The notes under the pieces: model-generated | What the model was told of the DNA's origin: nothing | Database searches by the model: none | What the model saw: only the letters and a program-made list of their open reading frames with translations | Made by a program: the position numbers and the translations under genes | DNA from: Tricholoma matsutake | Taxonomy: Eukaryota; Basidiomycota; Agaricomycetes; Agaricales; Tricholomataceae | Reading direction: 5' to 3' | Length of the DNA: 64,000 nucleotides | Assembly: GCA_026075535.2 (NCBI GenBank) | Contig: AP026541.1 | Span: 186,001 to 250,000, forward strand | In this document: positions 12,928 through 25,544 of the stretch, one piece after another | Layout: each line of letters begins with the position of its first letter | Numbering within the stretch: the first letter of the stretch is position 1

Positions 12928-13171
12928 CTGATGTGGAAATAGAGGAGTATGAGGCATGGTAGTGGGCTAAAGAGATAGGAGGTAGAGTGTATTCAACAAG
13001 GTATTTGCTTAAACTCCTGCCAGCAAAGATGTGGCAATGATACAAGCGTGACTTTAGACTTGGCGCGAATTTTGATGAATCTTCACTTTACCACACTATC
13101 TGCACTACTTTTCTACTGCCTCCTCCCTTGCTCTCTGTTCTTGGGTTAATATCATAATTGATACTTTTCTA
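12928..13171. promoter_or_regulatory. Divergent intergenic region of Plavaka element 2
   Basis: A 244-bp gap between the divergent starts of accessory gene (12927, minus) and transposase (13172, plus). It should hold both promoters. I see no conserved box that I can name. Confidence 0.4.
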
Positions 13172-16100
13172 ATGGTACCGAATCAAAATCTGCACATCCA
13201 CAATGCCCACACACTTGGTTCTCCTCCTCCTACTCTTGTGTGTCCCTACTGTCCTTGACACTTTTACAGCAAAGGTGGACGCACCAAACACATACGAGCG
13301 AAACATGATTCTGAACTACATGAGCCCAATCCATCTCTTCCACAATCTCCTGTGCCATCCTCATCATGAGTGTCTTCTTATGAATCACACGATGAGCGGC
13401 GCCCAAGCTCCATTCCATCTGATCCTACACCACCTCCACCTCCGTCTCCACCTCCACAAGGATTCAATGCTGATGTTGACATGGAGGTCGAAGACCTGCA
13501 TTTTGATCAGGATTACATCCCACCTGAACCTTATCCTAACCCTGGCGAAGAATCAAATGTAAGTGGGCCACCTGAACAGCACATTCCTGATCCTCGACAT
13601 GTTTCTCATGCTTATCATCCCAAGCTTAATGGTATGTCAAGTATTTTTCTAAACAAGAATAAGCAACAGTGTTAATGATTCTTATACATAGGGAAGATCT
13701 GCGATGTGAATAGAAATGAATTACCACCTGACACCCCTCCTCCTCCTCGCAATCTAGATGGGGGACCTCATAACTGGATGCCATATGATAATCGTCTTCA
13801 ATTCGAAGTCACCAACTTCCTATTTCGTCGTAATCAGATGTCCGCTGGGGATATCAACTTCATTCTTGGCCTCTGGGAGGTGTCTCTTCCTGTCCACAAT
13901 GATGAGCCTCCATTTTTGAATGCTACAGATCTTTACAACACTATTGATCCCACTCCTCTTGGCGACCTCGCATGGGAATCCTTTAGTTTACAATATAATG
14001 GAACCCAACCTGCATCCAACATTCCATCATGGATGAAAGCAGAGTATGATGTCTGGTTTCGAGATCTCCGAACTCTGGTCCAGAATCTCCTGTCAAACCC
14101 CGATCTTAAGTCTGATTTTGATTATGCGCCCTTTCAAGAGTATACCACTGATGGAGTCCATCGCTTTTGAGACTTCATGTCTGCGAACTGGGCCTGGCAT
14201 CAGGCAGTAAGTCCTCACTATGATCTCTTTGATTTAATGCTGATTCTTATCGTGCTAGGACATAATTGCTGAGGATCCTGAAACTCATGGCGCAGTTTTT
14301 TGCCCCATCATTCTCGGCAGTGATAAAACAACTGTATCTGTAGCTACAGGACATAATGAGTGCTGGCCTGTTTATCTCTCTATTGGCAACATACACAATA
14401 ATGTTCGACGCGCACATCGCAATGGTGTTGTTCTCCTTGGTTTCCTCGCTATCCCTAAGTGTAAGTGTAGTATCAATGTGTATTATATTTGCTAATGCGT
14501 CTCATTTAGCAACTCATGAATTTTGTGATGATGCCGGCTTTCGTAAATTCCATCATCAACTTCTACATTCATCGCTTGCCAAAATACTTGAATCCCTCAA
14601 ACCTGGTATGACAATGCCTGAGGTTGTTTGTTTTCCTGACGGTCATTTCAGGAAGGTCATATATGGACTTGGCCCCTACATTGCAGACTATCCAGAACAG
14701 GTGCTACTAGCCTGCATTGTGCAAGGCTGGTGCCCAAAGTACGTCATGGTATTGCTGCTGACCGCATGCATCACTGATAAGCCTTTCAGATGCACAGCCC
14801 CTGCAAATGACCTCGACTCTGGTCAGTATGTGCGCCATTCTCAGGTGCATGCTGAATTGCTAGTCGAAGAATTTGAACTTGGAATGTTATGGGATGAGTA
14901 TGGACTTGTCGGAGACATTGTGGTTCATTTTTCACCCTTATGTTTTATGCTGACATGCATCTCTGATTGTTGTCTGTTTTTAGCCATTCACCAATGGTTT
15001 TCCCCGAGCGGATATTAATGAGCTTCTGTCACCGGACCTATTACACCAGCTGATCAAAGGTGCCTTCAAGGACCATCTTGTCACATGGGTAAACGACTAC
15101 ATCAAAGCTGAATACCCGGCATCAGAAGCACAGAAGATACTTGATGACATCGATCGGTGGTATGTTTGCTGCTTCACAGATATAATTACTGATTACTGAA
15201 TCAACTGTTTAGCATAGCACTTGCTCCGTCTTTTGTAGGGCTTCGACGCTTTCCCGAAGGCCGAAACTTCAAGCAATGGACTGGCGATGATTCAAAGGCA
15301 GCTCATGAAGGTAAGTAATTCCCTATCCTGCTCTATAATTAGGTCTGACATATTTGTTTGCAGGTTTACTTACCAGCAATTGAAGGTCACGTACCAGATG
15401 AGATGGTGCAGACGATGCATGCCTTCCTAGAATTTTGCTACATAGCCCGACGTGACATTCACAATATGCACAGCCTGACAGCCTTAGATGATGCCCTCCA
15501 GTGGTTTCACCATCATCGTGAAATCTTTCGGACAAGTGGTGTTCGTACCAACGGCTTCAATCTTCCTCGTCAACACTCCCTTATTCACTATGTTAAACTC
15601 ATTCGTGCCTTTGGAGCTCCAAATGGTCTATGCTCCTCCATCACGGAATCCAAGCATATCAAGGCTGTGAAGGAGCCATGGCGACGCTCAAGTCGTTTCG
15701 AGGCGCTTGGTCAGATGCTCCTTACCAATCAGCGCCTCGATAAACTCGCTGCTGCTCGCGTTGATTTTGCTGACCGCGAGATGCTGAAGGGCACATGTTT
15801 ATCGTCTGTTTGGGATCTGATTCTCCGTGCGTTTTCAATCATACACTCTGATAATCTTCCAAACTAATGCCATATATGGCTATAGAAACAAATGGAGCTG
15901 ATTCTAATCCTGATCCACCACACCTCATCAACGAAGACCCTCTCAACAATGAGACCAACGAGCCCGATAGTAATACTGATGATGAAGATGATGACGATGG
16001 TGATGTTGACGGTCCCACAGTGCAGGCCCATGTTGACCTAGTGAAGATATCATGTAAGTATCACATTGCTTGATATTGCTGAAGTATACTAACCTACAAT

Positions 16101-16751
16101 ACAGTATGCAAAGTTTACCCCGAAGATATCGCCACTGAAATTGAACAACCAGACCTCCCTGATCTCATTCAGCAATTTATCTATAACCAGCAGCATCGTG
16201 ACCACTGTTCTGATACCAGTGTTTCAGCCCTCCCCACGTTTTATGGCAAGATAACAATTTACCCTTCTGCTGTTGCCACATTCCATGCCCCAAGTGACAT
16301 CTCGGGGATTGGCGGCATGCGTCGCGAGCGGATGCGTGCCGTGAAATCATGGAGGAAGGGGCCTGGCCGTTATGATACTATCTTCGTCAATACTGACCCT
16401 TCGGTGGAAGGTATGAAAGGTCTTGACATTGCTCGTGTGCGACTCTTTTTTTCATTCTCTCATGATGGTGTTGAATATCCCTGTGCTCTTGTGCATTGGT
16501 TCTCGCGTGTGGGTGATTTGCCAGATGACCACACAGGCATGTGGATAGTTAAGCCAGATATGTTGGACGATGATGAATACCTCACTGCAATCATCCACCT
16601 TGATACTGTTGTTCGAGCATCACATCTTATTCCAGTATTTGGCTCCCAACGTGTTTCAAGGACTCTTTCTTTTACAGACACACTCGATACATATACTAGT
16701 TTCTATGTCAACAAATATGTTGATCATCATGCATTCGAGATCGCTTTCTAA
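13172..16751 (+). pseudogene. Plavaka-type DNA transposase, element 2
   Basis: Plavaka transposase better preserved than the copy at 415-4086. Order: N-terminal zinc finger (CPYC..HIRAKH, 13241-13311), Pro-rich linker, the core entry block ICDVNRNELPPDTPPPPRN with NQMSAGDINFILGLW (13690-13880), the SDKTTVSVATGHNECWPVYL block (about 14320-14380), RKVIYGLGPYIADYPEQ (about 14650-14700), RRFPEGRNFKQWTGDDSKA (about 15243-15300), ITESKHIKAVKEPWRRS (about 15640-15690) and the C-terminal VNKYVDHHAFEIAF* block. Several GT..AG introns of about 50-70 bp are evident, for example about 13630-13691. Premature TGAs lie at 13256-13258 (inside the zinc finger), 13367-13369 and 14168-14170, so this copy is probably inactive. 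The ATG at 13172 is the first one in the zinc-finger frame. Confidence 0.85.
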
Positions 16752-17044
16752 CAACCACCTTTTCATACTTGTACAGCTTATCCACATAGTAAAATTTCTC
16801 GCTTAGTTAACACTGTTGCTTTCACTCATACTTGCCGCATCTTAGGTGTCTTTGCCATTTATTTACTTGCCTGCACCCTTATGATCCCTTGATGAGCTTA
16901 TCTTCGGCTTTGATATGCTTACTTTTTTTGCACTCTTAAAAACTAATTCACAAAGCACAAAATAAGCAGCTTGAGCAACTTAGCAGGCTTATCCACGAAA
17001 TAAGCAGATTAAGTCTAATAAGTTTTTTCTAGATTTTCCTGATG

Positions 17045-17483
17045 AGTGGTATCTGCATCAAATTTGTTCGCCAATATTCTCCCGAGTCCCGACGCACATT
17101 CTTTTCTTGCTTCGGATTCCATAAAAGCAGCTCTGAAATTACTAGGATTTGAGAGCATAGCAGGAGGATAGTTTGTGGTTGTTATGGATCTACTCGGTGA
17201 TTCAACAAGTCTCATGCATCTTCCATTATCAACAAACTTCGAAGCAGTATAATTCAGCTCCATCAAGCCGGAAGTTATGTGCATGGTGACATCCACGACA
17301 CAAATGTCTTGGTCTCAAAATCTGGTGAATCACGATTTATGATAGTGGACTTTGATCGGGCAGGCGAAATCGGAGAGGCGCGATATCCCATAAATGTGAA
17401 TAGAGTTGGCCTGTGGCGTCCTGAAGGTGCATCTGATGATTACTGCTGATCATGATATTCAAATGATGGAGCATATGTATTAG
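17045..17483 (+). pseudogene. C-terminal part of kinase-like gene (disrupted)
   Basis: Resembles the small protein-kinase-like proteins common in Agaricomycetes. Visible pieces: ICIKFVRQYSPE (N-lobe strand), KLLGFESIAGG (hinge side), then YVHGDIHDTNVLV, which is the catalytic loop with Asp and Asn, then IVDFDRAGEIGEARYP in place of the DFG segment, and LWRPEGA followed after a frame slip by ITADHDIQMMEHMY*. A Trp codon has become TAG (about 17167) and further frame changes occur, so it is a pseudogene. It continues the fragment at 9755-9849 across Plavaka element 2. Confidence 0.7.
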
Positions 17484-17674
17484 ATACATTATACAGATTA
17501 TTGTATATGCAGTTTTCTATTTCTCTGTCCTGCTCACTCTACCACCAGAGTGAAGCGGTAAGGTAGATAGGACCTGAAGAGACTTATAAAGGTGAAATTA
17601 GGAGATTGGCTGGCATTCCAGGTCACTACATTCACTTCACTTCGCTCGCCCCACTTGATTGCCCCATGCGAAAT

Positions 17675-20600
17675 CTATCTGCAATACCAATTATCAATCA
17701 TAAGATTGTATATAGAAAAGATTCGCGGTTTCGTATCAGCTACAATCACAACATTATAAACTAGGCTATATTTGATTCCCAACGAGAAGTCCCTCCCTCC
17801 AGGGTGGGGCAGGGCCATGAAGGACATCACTATGCTCAACCCAGTGGTAACAATCCTCGCCCCCGTTCCAAAAAGGAAGTCACGAGAACTCAAAAGGAGG
17901 GCATACGAAGCTTTGTGGGCAGCGTCGATGCCGCGGTATACCGTTGGGGAGCAACCATACACAAATATGTTGTATCTGGCATGTCCCTCTTTGGGATGGT
18001 GTCGTCGGCCATGTTGAGGGATGTATATCTTGGATGGCGTTGCGTGATCTGGACTTGCCTCATTCGGTGGTGGAGTGTGAGGGCGAGGGTCGGATTTCTT
18101 TGATGACGATGACGAAGAGTACGAGTCTGGCTTAAATATAGAGGTGGTCTGAGCCTCGGGAGGTTTTAGTTGTAATCCGAGCTCCATAATCAGGCTAACA
18201 TACGGCCGGTAAGACGTAGGGATCGACCCGTGTGTGCATTTCCCTAGCTTTTTCGGGAAAAAACTGTCCTCGGCTTGATCAATGGAGAGTTTAGCGACAG
18301 TACCGCCTTTGATCCGCCGCTTAAACTGTACAAGTACACTAGTCATGACATGCTCGCACAGCCGAGTATCCCACAAGAGGACAGGTAAGATGCAGTCGAC
18401 GGTGCGTTGGCCGTTCCGGCACATGATCGCCATGTGGCGGATGAAAGCTGCCCATGCCGCGGCGGAGGTTGTGCCGGTGTCGTCCGCCATTTTCCCAAAA
18501 TGTGTGAAGCAGATGAGAGCGTCCGTGAATGCTTCTCTGAACGACATTCCTTCCATATTATCCGGGGTGCTGTCAAGAACCATATCTGCGCACCCGTCTA
18601 CAAACAACGCTTCGATGAAGGTTATAAGACGACAGCCAGCACTGAAATTGGGAGGCATTTTCTGGGGACGATTACCTTGTTCTCGCTCGACAGCGCGATG
18701 GTAGGCATCGAGGAGAAGTTGACGTCCGGTAAGCTCCCCCAGTTCTCCACGATCGAGCAAGCCAGTTTCGAGAATGGTGGTAAGCGTTTCGACTGCCATA
18801 AATGGAACTTGCCTCCTCCACGTCCAGAGTTGCTGGGCAGCAGCCTCGGCAAGAAGGGGTTCAGAAGGGTATCCAGACCGCAGGTACTCTCGGTGATCAG
18901 GAATAGAGTATGCGAACCGCATGTGGCTCTCAACTAGACCGGCCTCTTCGATTTGCACTTTTTCACGGCGAGGCTCAAAGTCCAGGGATAGTTGGATATC
19001 TAGAACTGCCAGCTTTGCAGCGGGTAAGAAGGTATCGTAACTGAAGTCGATATTGCGAGAAGCAACAAGCTTCGCACGTGCTAATTCTATGAGCCCTGTA
19101 TGGAGGACAGGACAGATGCATTCATCCCGGCTTCTCGTAACAGTGTCCAAAATCTATTGCAACAAGCCATCAGGCACGTCAATTTGAACAGTGAAAAAAT
19201 TACACACACAATGGTCTCCCAAATTGCGCCATGAATGGAATTGTGCTAATATCTTTGAGAGTCAACTCGCCTGGCTTGACCATGAGTTCCCCGCAGCAGT
19301 CAAAGGGTGTTTCGGTAATTGGTGCGTGTGTAACGGCTTTCCCACCGCGGATGCGAGCGGATCTGGCAAGGGCCTGTGGCGAAGCGAACTGGGCTAAGCT
19401 CGACTTTGTGGATAGGAAAATGCAAAAGATCGGGAAGGCTAAAAATTGGTTGAGACACGAGCATAGAAAATCGTAAAGCGTCTTCTCGTCGTCGTTCTTG
19501 GGCACCACTTTGGTGAGCGGGTGTGCCTCGTCGAAGTAGATTACGAGTTTGACTTGCTGCAACCCAACCCAGCTGTCCAGCTTGGTGATGAGTTGTCCCA
19601 GTGCGAGTCTTGCTGATTCCGCAGCGGCAAACTCAATAACCGTCTTCACATCGTAGTTGATATGATCAGAGTCTTCGGAGCCTTCAGGTCGCGCTCGACG
19701 TTTCACGAGCAACTCTTCATGCTTCTTCTGGATTTCAGGAAGAATCTGCCGACGCAATGATTAACTGCGATGTTCCTTGCCGTCTTCACGGATTCGCACC
19801 CGAATGGGGTTATTGGCGCCGTCAATCGCTGCTTTGTATAATTCTCTGCGTACGCCTTCAAGGTGACTTGACCACCACTTGGCCAGATCTTCAGCGGTTC
19901 TAGTTCGCTTTGACCTCAGGTCTTCCCGGCATTTCTCTAGTTCGCCGCCGACTTGCGTAAATACACTAGCGAGGAACTTGAGATAATTGGTTTTGAGGAC
20001 ATGCTGATCATCCGATACAGAAGTGGTAACGAGGTAGTCGCGGACAGCATCATCGGGGATGGGGAACGCCAGGTCTGTGTTTGTACATTAGAAGCACCCT
20101 AGAAAGTCGAAAAAGCAAGAACCTTGTTTATCGCGCTTTTCTCGTAGATTAAATGGGATGGTGAAGACCAAGTTCGCTTGCTCGTGTACCATGCGAGATT
20201 TTCCCGTTCCAGAACTTTGAACGATGGCGATTTGGTTAGAATATGCTTTTTCTGTTCGTGGGATGGCGTTGATATTGGCGAATAGGAGTCGATGATTGTT
20301 TCCCAAGTAAATATCACGCCAGGCGGACTGCAGAGCTTCGGAAATAGGGTTGGCTCAGCAAAAGAAGAGGTAGAACTAAAGAATACCGTCTTCTAGAGAA
20401 TTGTGTCCATAGAATAAGGTGTCATAAACCACAACGAATGCACCAATTACGCACTGGTCAGATCTACATCCTCGTCGGGGGGTAAATGGCCCCTTTTTGC
20501 TACAACCTAGCAGTCATCACCAATCCCAACAAAAGAGTACGGAGAATCGCTTACGAGGGTCTCGCATCCGAGGCCAAAGGATCTCTTCAATGATGATTAG

Positions 20601-21102
20601 AGGCCCAAAAGGAGGAAACATGGCACAAAAACGCACCCAATTGTCGCACTTCTTTGAATGAGGCTTCTGTCCATGCTTTCTGTAAGATCGCACTGATGGA
20701 TGGTTGTCGCGTCAGCAGTTCCTCCGCTTCTTCTTCTGTAAGAGTTATGAGTCGGTTGTCTCCAAGGGTAGTAATAGATAACAGTGCAGGCCAATCTGGC
20801 TCTTCGTTAAGCCTCCGAAATGCGCTGAATGTCTTCATAAGCTTCGCATCTAGGGGCTTGTGATCGTCGTCGATGAAGTGATCGCGCTCCCGAGATACTC
20901 GAGTGACCGATGGAGTAGCATCTCGGAATGTGGCCTCGCGTGGCAGATTCAGATTGCCCACAGACAAATGGGCAAAGTCTTCAGATAAAGAACTCGTCCC
21001 GGGATTCATGGTGGCACTGAGGTTCGCCGTCATGTGATAGTATGCGTAGTCGCCTTCGACTACGTCAGGTGACACCGCTTCTTGATCTTTAACCACCACC
21101 AT
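17675..21102 (-). pseudogene. P-loop NTPase-domain protein, fungal large family (degenerate)
   Basis: A large basidiomycete P-loop NTPase family protein, possibly related to Crinkler-like NTPase proteins; its function is not established. The minus-strand gene begins at ATG 21102. An NTPase exon (about 20145-20330) contains a Walker A (QSSGTGKS), a later exon a Walker B-like LVIYFDEAH (about 19510-19545) and a sensor-like FCIFLSTKS. A long C-terminal region (19150-17675, about 490 codons) is open and Ser-rich near residues 340-370. Short introns are visible, for example near 20490-20540 and 19150-19205. Lesions: a frame slip near 20625, an in-frame TAA (19761-19763) and a frame slip near 19090. 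Local composition is more GC-rich than the surrounding TEs, fitting an old host gene. Alternative: some slips could be unrecognised introns. Confidence 0.65.
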
Positions 21103-22690
21103 CCGGTCGTGGGAATTCGGTGCCCCCACTATGACTGTGCTTTATTCTACCTAACACCTCCTCACTAATCACTGTCGGGCCTCTCTCATGGCTCGAGCCG
21201 TCATCCTTTATAAACTACCCCTTCATTTTATCTTATCGGAGTTCATCGCGACGATTTGCGTGGTGGACCCCACATGCTCTTGCTGGCGGCAGGAATGCCC
21301 TGCTATCCATCTTACCCTCAATGCAACTCAGGCACCATTTTCGAGGCCTCGACGTACCGCCACCAGCTCTGCTTAGCGCAGACCTTGGCCTTGTGTCAAG
21401 GGCGCAATCCGTTGTCGATTGGGTAGAGACCTACAACCTTCGGGGAGGAAGACCAATAGTGGAAGGTCGCCAATGGCCGATCATAGGACCGTCCCTGCAC
21501 AGCCTACACCCTATTGGGAGAGCGTTGGCATACTCGACTTGGGACTTCATTGGCAAGGGGTGGACCGTGGACGTATATACCGTGGGAGGAATAGATGGGG
21601 AACAGGGGGAGTATCGGTTGAGGGGGATGGGGGGCAGAACTGCAGAGTAAAGGCAAGAGTCGTTCGTTTAACCACGATCATTTTTTCTTTTCCGACAGGC
21701 ACAAGTTAAGCCTTCCCGTGATCGATCCCATGTTCGTACACCAACTATGCAGTTTGCTGACAGCTGGAAGCCTCGGCGCTCATGCGGGCTCGGGAAGTAT
21801 AGAATACTGTGGTGGGAGGAAGCGCATCAGCCAGTCCTGCAAGCTTGAGAGGGCGTGGTAGCGGTTCAGGTGCTTGTCAATGAGGAGGGTTCTTGAGGTG
21901 TAGCCTACTTCCGGGGGATTGTGTTCGGGTGCCCTTTTAAAAAAGGAATAAATCCTTAATCCAAAAAAAAAAATAACTATGTCAGGTGATGTTACTTTTA
22001 ATGTGACCATCACGTGTGAGGACATCGAAACATGTGCATCCACACGCTCAAAGCCAGTCAAACAATATTAGTCGAGAAATGTACGGAAAATAGTACTATT
22101 ATGCATTGGGTTTATCAAAAAAAACAAGCAGGGCCTTTGGAATGACACAGTGCCCTTGGTATTTTCCGCCCAAGGGGTAGGAAAACTATCCCACATTTCA
22201 TACCTTTAGATAGTGTAAAATGATATATTTATGTTATAGTTTTCATGTATTGATAAACCCCAAAATGGAATAAGTTTCATCAGGAGTTGGCATGAAAATC
22301 TACCACTAAGAGGAGTGAAAAAGAATGCTTTTCCCTACCTGTAAGGGATGAGTCGATGGGATGAAAACCTCCCACATTTTGTCCCCAGTTCATCCCACAC
22401 CAAATTCATCCCATGGGATGGTTTTCATCTTTATATGGGCATAAATAACACCCCTCTACCTGGGTTGAATTTCATCAACTTTCCAGGGGTTTAAGAGGAA
22501 TGAAAGAACCTGCCTACAATGTATTTTCATCCCATTAGGGATGTTGGCTGGATGAATTTCTCCTTTTTACAAAGGAATTTTCAGACCATTGATAGAATAG
22601 TTTCATCATGTATCAGAATAAATTTTAAGCCACTAAAATACAAAATCTACTCAAAAGACAAGGTCAGAAAAAAAATTAAGGGTATGGGGT
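21103..22690. other. Intergenic DNA upstream of the NTPase gene
   Basis: No gene is recognised. The ORF at 21321-21650 (plus) is GC-rich but has no recognised motif. An 11-bp inverted repeat GGGTTTATCAA / TTGATAAACCC occurs at about 22107-22117 and 22249-22259. The stretch 22300-22540 is rich in GGGATGA/TCATCCC words and may be a decayed repeat. Confidence 0.35.
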
Positions 22691-22784
22691 CGAATTTCTT
22701 TTTAAGCCATGAAGTGAGGAACTAACTAACCCACCATGGGAACTAATGTCCTAATAAGGCAACTTACCTTACAAATCATTGATG

Positions 22785-23540
22785 GCAGAAAGAACAAATG
22801 CTTGCATCTTGCATTGCAGCTGCTTTTACAATGACTTTCTGGCTTAGCTTTGGGTGAAGGAAATGTAGATAAAGTATCTACAAGGACCTGTATCTGTAAT
22901 ATAATAATATTAGCTCACTCTTGGCTGTGTCACATGCATAATTCTGAACTATTTCTTGAAATCCATCTATTACAAGTTGGGAACTAGCTCAGATTCACAT
23001 CTGAATAGAAAGGAACATTCATACAGCATTTTTAGACAATTTCCCCACCAAAAAGAAATGCCAAGGGTGGTGTGAAAGTCAGAAACCAGGTGGACACAAA
23101 TGCCTGGCAGGCTTCCACTGCACATTTCAAGCTTCATTTTTGGTGACAGAGTATGATGCTGCACATTTAAAATAGATCACCAGAAGGTTCTGGATTGTAT
23201 ATGACTTAAATATTGTCATTGTTCTACTTCTTCTGAGTACAATACCCCAGAAAACATGTAGAATAATACTGTACCATTTTGAATTGTTCGGCCATCATGC
23301 ATCACACCCATTTTTTCTGACTCCGGAAATAAACTTTTCTCAATTTTTCCAATTTTCTGAGATGTATAAAAAATGTGGGAAAGTCATGTGTTGGCCAAAT
23401 AATTTGAAATGGTACAGTATGTTTACTTGATAATCATCTTCTGAGATCATTTATCTACAACACATTCCCCCAACAGTAAGCCAGAAAGTCATTGTAGAAG
23501 CAATAAAATGAGCTGCAATTCAGCTGATACTGCAAGATTA
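22785..23540. repeat. Degenerate inverted-repeat element
   Basis: The stretch 22810-22880 (containing ACAATGACTTTCTGGCTTA) reappears as reverse complement at about 23450-23520. Neighbouring sequence matches imperfectly over roughly 100 bp on each side. This is consistent with an old MITE of about 0.75 kb. There is no coding sequence inside. Confidence 0.45.
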
Positions 23541-23794
23541 TATTTGCTCATGTTTATACATCAAGGGCCAGTTTTATTCAGTGCAATTATTGGGTTGGAA
23601 TAGTACAGTATCTGCCCAGCTACATGTCTCTGTGCTTGTGAGATTGCAAATGGACCTCCAGCACAACATTATGTTACCAAACTTTTTTTTAAGAGCTTGA
23701 GAGCTGGACCAACTAACCATCCCTATATGGTAATTTGACCATGTGACACCCACTTGGCAAAAAAATCCCCCTGACCCCCTGATGCCCCATCTAT

Positions 23795-24041
23795 AGAAAA
23801 TCAATCCTAGCATAATCAGAGTTTAACTCAGTCTCTGTATAAGTGACTCTAGTAATACAAGCACTGCACCTAGCATAATCAGAGTTTAACTATAGGTACA
23901 GTAAGTAATGATCCATAATCAAGTAATAACAAATGCACTCACCTCAGTCTCTGTATCAGTGACTGAGGTGAGCGGTTGACTGTCTACTCTATATATATGT
24001 GAGGCCAGCTACACAAAGAATGAAAGGAACAAACAGCACAA
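23795..24041 (-). repeat. Copia 3' LTR
   Basis: Near-identical partner of 30117-30363. It contains the doubled CCTAGCATAATCAGAG motif and a CTATATATATGTGAGG segment. On the element strand it starts TTGTGCTGTTT. The outer boundary is uncertain by a few bases. Confidence 0.75.
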
Positions 24042-24185
24042 AATGACTTACAAAATGATGCATCAAAGAGATAAGCTATAAATAGGACATACATCAGATG
24101 TGTGATCGTGTATGCTCATGGTGTGATAATGAGCATTCTCAACACTCCTCCTCACTGTGAGCACTCCTTCTCACATGGAATCACA

Positions 24186-24899
24186 TCAGTGGAAACCCAG
24201 AGAGTTCCTAAGGTAGGTAAATTGTTTAACATCAAGAGCCTTTGTGAACATGTCAGCAACATTTTGATGGGTATGCACATAAGAGAGATGTAAGTCATTG
24301 GATTGGATGCATTCACAGAGGAAATGGTATTTGATATTGATATGTTTGACATGGGAGTGGAGAAGGGGGTCTTCAGACAGGGTCTTTGTTGCTGAATTGT
24401 CACAGTAAATAGTTGTTGGGATTGTCTGTGGATAACTGATGGAGTGTAGAAGAGTGCACAACCAAGTACACTCCTTAGCTGCTTCAAAGGCAGCTATGTA
24501 TTCAGCTTCGCAATATGAGGTGGCAACAACTTTTTGTTTATGGGATGTCCAAGATACAGCACCAGACCCAAGAGAACAAATATAGCCTCCAATGCTGCAA
24601 TGTGTATCAAGGCAATTAGCCCAGTCAGAGTCACTAAAAGCATGAAGATTTATGGGGAGATCACCACCAAGATAGAGTTTCAGATCCCTTGTCCCTTTGA
24701 TATATCTCACCAGCCTGATGGTGGCAGCCCAATGTTCAAAAGAGTAACAGTTGAGATACTGTGATAGTTGTTGTGCTGCATGTGAAATGTTGGGATGAGT
24801 AGAAATTCCCAAGTATAGGAGACATCATACAAGTGATTGGTATGGGAGTTTAGAGAGCTGTAAATGGTCTTCTGAGGAAATGAGCTGAGGGTTAGGCCA
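24186..24899 (-). pseudogene. Copia RNase H region
   Basis: C-terminal part of Copia Pol. It includes the HWAATIRLVRYIKGTRDLKL linker, SDSDWANCLDTHCSIGGY, WTSHKQKVVATSYCEAEY and the tail NVADMFTKAL. The catalytic Asp and Glu positions of Copia RNase H are recognisable (DSDWA, CEAEY). The frame is separate from the upstream RT, so at least one frame change lies near 24815-24900. Its role is degrading the RNA strand during reverse transcription. Confidence 0.85.
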
Positions 24900-25538
24900 T
24901 CATAGTTTGGAACCAGGTTCCAGAGGCACAGAGACTGGGTCTGCTTCCTTCTGACCAAATTGTTTGACTATCTTGTCGATAAGTGCTGTCTGTGAAAGTG
25001 CAACGGTACATGTGATCTGGTACCAAGATATGGCAATCCCTACAATAAAATGTGCTGTCCCAAGCTCAGAAATAGTCCAGACCTTACACATCTGGTCTTT
25101 AAACCGCTCATTCTCCTCCTTTGAATCAGCAATTGACAGGTAATCATCAACATGAACCACTGCAATAACAATGCCAGAGTCTGATCTGTGATAGTATATG
25201 CAAGACCCACAAGATAGGCAAGTAAATCCCCATTTAATCATCTGTGCATTAAGTGTCTGATTCCATATTTGTCCACTCTGTTTCATACTGTACAACCCAC
25301 ATTGAATATCCCATACCCAGTCCTCCTTCCTGGGTTCTTCAAAGTCAGAAGGTTGTTGCATGTATTGTGCTTCATCATCTGGTAGAAACCTGTATAGGAA
25401 AGCTGTCTTTATATCAATCTGTTGGGCATCCCAACCCAAAGAGGCAGCAATATGCAAGAGGATCTACCAAGATTCCATGCATGTAGTGGGTGAGGTGGTT
25501 TTAGTATAGTCTCTACCATAAATTTGTTCATTGCCTTT
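24900..25538 (-). pseudogene. Copia reverse transcriptase, C-terminal part
   Basis: Starts beside the foldback insertion with YGRDYTKTTSPTT, then LLHIAASLGWDAQQIDIKTAFL, and the catalytic VVHVDDYLSIADS (the Copia form of the YxDD box is HVDDY here). The part between 25458 and 25538 is in the same reading sense but contains a stop (Trp to TAG-type) near 25465. The upstream half lies across the foldback element at 26667-26978. Confidence 0.85.
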
Positions 25539-25544
25539 GAATAC

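Larger units (their letters stand above)
9850..17044 (+). mobile_element. Plavaka DNA transposon, element 2 (full length)
   Basis: A 7.2-kb element bounded by CATCAGGAAAATCTAG at 9850-9865 and its reverse complement at 17029-17044. AG lies immediately outside both ends and is the probable 2-bp target duplication. Both subterminal regions are noncoding and rich in CTTAG/AATAAG motifs (9870-10060 and 16900-17025). It carries an accessory gene on the minus strand (left) and the transposase on the plus strand (right), mirroring element 1. It is inserted in a kinase-like gene. Confidence 0.8.

Noticed and set aside
12131..12942. Plus-strand ORFs opposite the accessory gene of Plavaka element 2
   Set aside because: Antisense to a Lys/Glu-rich coding region; no similarity to the transposase or to the element 1 genes.
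17772..18937. Plus-strand ORFs of up to 176 codons opposite the NTPase gene
   Set aside because: Antisense shadows of a GC-rich minus-strand coding region; no motifs.
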